The position numbers and the translations under genes were made by a program. Shown in pieces: positions 63,672 to 64,000 of a DNA stretch of 64,000 bases (the stretch's first letter is position 1; each line of letters starts with the position of its first letter). The stretch comes from Mayfieldus sp963772265. Its GTDB lineage: Bacteria; Actinomycetota; Thermoleophilia; Solirubrobacterales; 70-9. The notes under the pieces are model-generated. The model had not been told where the DNA came from, did not search any database, and saw only the letters and a list, made by a program, of their open reading frames with translations. The stretch is from assembly GCA_963772265.1 (NCBI GenBank), contig CAVYWS010000002.1, positions 434,001-498,000 of the forward strand. Reading direction: 5' to 3'.

Positions 63672-64000
63672 CTAGGCCGGCAGCTTTCCCTCGATCACGT
63701 AGCGCAGCACGTCGACCACCTGGTCGGCGCTGCGTGCCGTCGCGAGGGCGGAGCGGTCGACCTCCTTCAGCGCGTGATCGAACTCCTCTTCGTGCAGGGT
63801 GACGACCGGCTTTCCCAGTGCCGCCGCGTAGCCGGCGTCGAAGGCAGCGTTCCATTGCCGGTACTTGTCGCCGAAGCGCACCACGACCACGTCGGAGTTG
63901 CGGATCATCGTCTGGGTGCGGATCGCGTTGACCCCGGCGCCCTTGTGGTCGCGCCAGAAAGCATCCGACTCCTCACCCAGGGTGCCGGTGCCGGCATCGT
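63672..64000 (-). CDS. YtoQ-family protein (5' truncated by the window end)
   Basis: The minus-strand frame is open from the window end to the TAG at 63672-63674, giving the last 108 residues. It reads GEESDAFWRDHKGAGVNAIRT, then MIRNSDVVVVRFGDKYRQWNAAFDAGYAAALGKPVVTLH and a C-terminal FDHALKEVDRSALATARSADQVVDVLRYV, which matches the YtoQ family, nucleoside-deoxyribosyltransferase-like in fold. The N-terminus lies beyond the window. Function is not established. It ends 7 bp before the NTF2-like gene start, so the two are cotranscribed. Confidence 0.85.
   Translation of the reverse strand, partial: DAGTGTLGEESDAFWRDHKGAGVNAIRTQTMIRNSDVVVVRFGDKYRQWNAAFDAGYAAALGKPVVTLHEEEFDHALKEVDRSALATARSADQVVDVLRYVIEGKLPA

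Overview
The window is a high-GC, densely packed bacterial chromosome segment with many GTG/TTG starts and 1-4 bp start/stop overlaps. Gene content points to an actinobacterium, probably of the Thermoleophilia/Solirubrobacterales type. The clues are a heterodisulfide-reductase-like succinate dehydrogenase subunit, an Rv2578c-type radical SAM protein, a secreted RTX-like repeat protein, several class III cyclases and an actinobacterial-style SOS box. There is no rRNA or ribosomal protein gene in the window, so this placement is an inference. I see no phage, insertion sequence or CRISPR array.

Layout. 1-6.2 kb: end of a lysyl-oxidase-like gene, an MBL-TetR fusion ORF, an hsp20-lon operon and a second MBL hydrolase. 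6.3-9.5 kb: fatty-acid hydroxylase, SGNH hydrolase, D-2-hydroxyacid dehydrogenase and a small basic HTH protein. 9.5-19.6 kb: malate and isocitrate dehydrogenases, a large cyclase-ATPase convergent with a cyclic-nucleotide-binding protein, an AidB-like acyl-CoA dehydrogenase, and M28 and M50 peptidases. 19.7-23.4 kb: an sdhA-sdhB-hdrB-like operon. 23.9-29 kb: antiporter, secreted phosphoesterase, asd and lysC. 29-32.3 kb: PadR-MMPL-SnoaL operon behind a palindromic operator. 32.2-37.4 kb: MerR and degenerate-GGDEF regulators, then recR, ebfC and dnaX. 37.5-43.4 kb: polytopic membrane protein, SRP RNA, second cyclase, tRNA-Val(CAC), YihY, GST-like and RTX-like proteins. 43.5-48.6 kb: YqgE, a DUF1326/DUF2182/DUF1326 cluster, alcohol dehydrogenase, DUF202 protein and SDR. 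48.7-57.9 kb: membrane HD-GYP protein, a tiny transcript encoding a 5-residue peptide, an MFS exporter and a complete oligopeptide ABC importer. 58-64 kb: metallophosphoesterase, a LigD-like phosphoesterase/pseudo-ligase next to an intact ATP-dependent ligase, a class V aminotransferase, a LexA-box-controlled radical SAM gene, VOC and NTF2-like proteins and a truncated ytoQ.

Two overall observations matter most. First, at least 18 single-base reading-frame breaks interrupt 12 otherwise well-conserved genes, and 16 of them are one-base insertions. Correcting them restores family-typical lengths, so the likeliest cause is consensus error, and the affected genes are annotated as full-length with the breaks noted. 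Second, between the HD-GYP gene and the MFS/oligopeptide-transport genes there is a short minus-strand unit: a strong Shine-Dalgarno, a 5-codon ORF (MGYHR), a hairpin and an intrinsic terminator. With an exporter and a peptide importer alongside, it is the best candidate here for something undescribed, although that functional reading is speculative.
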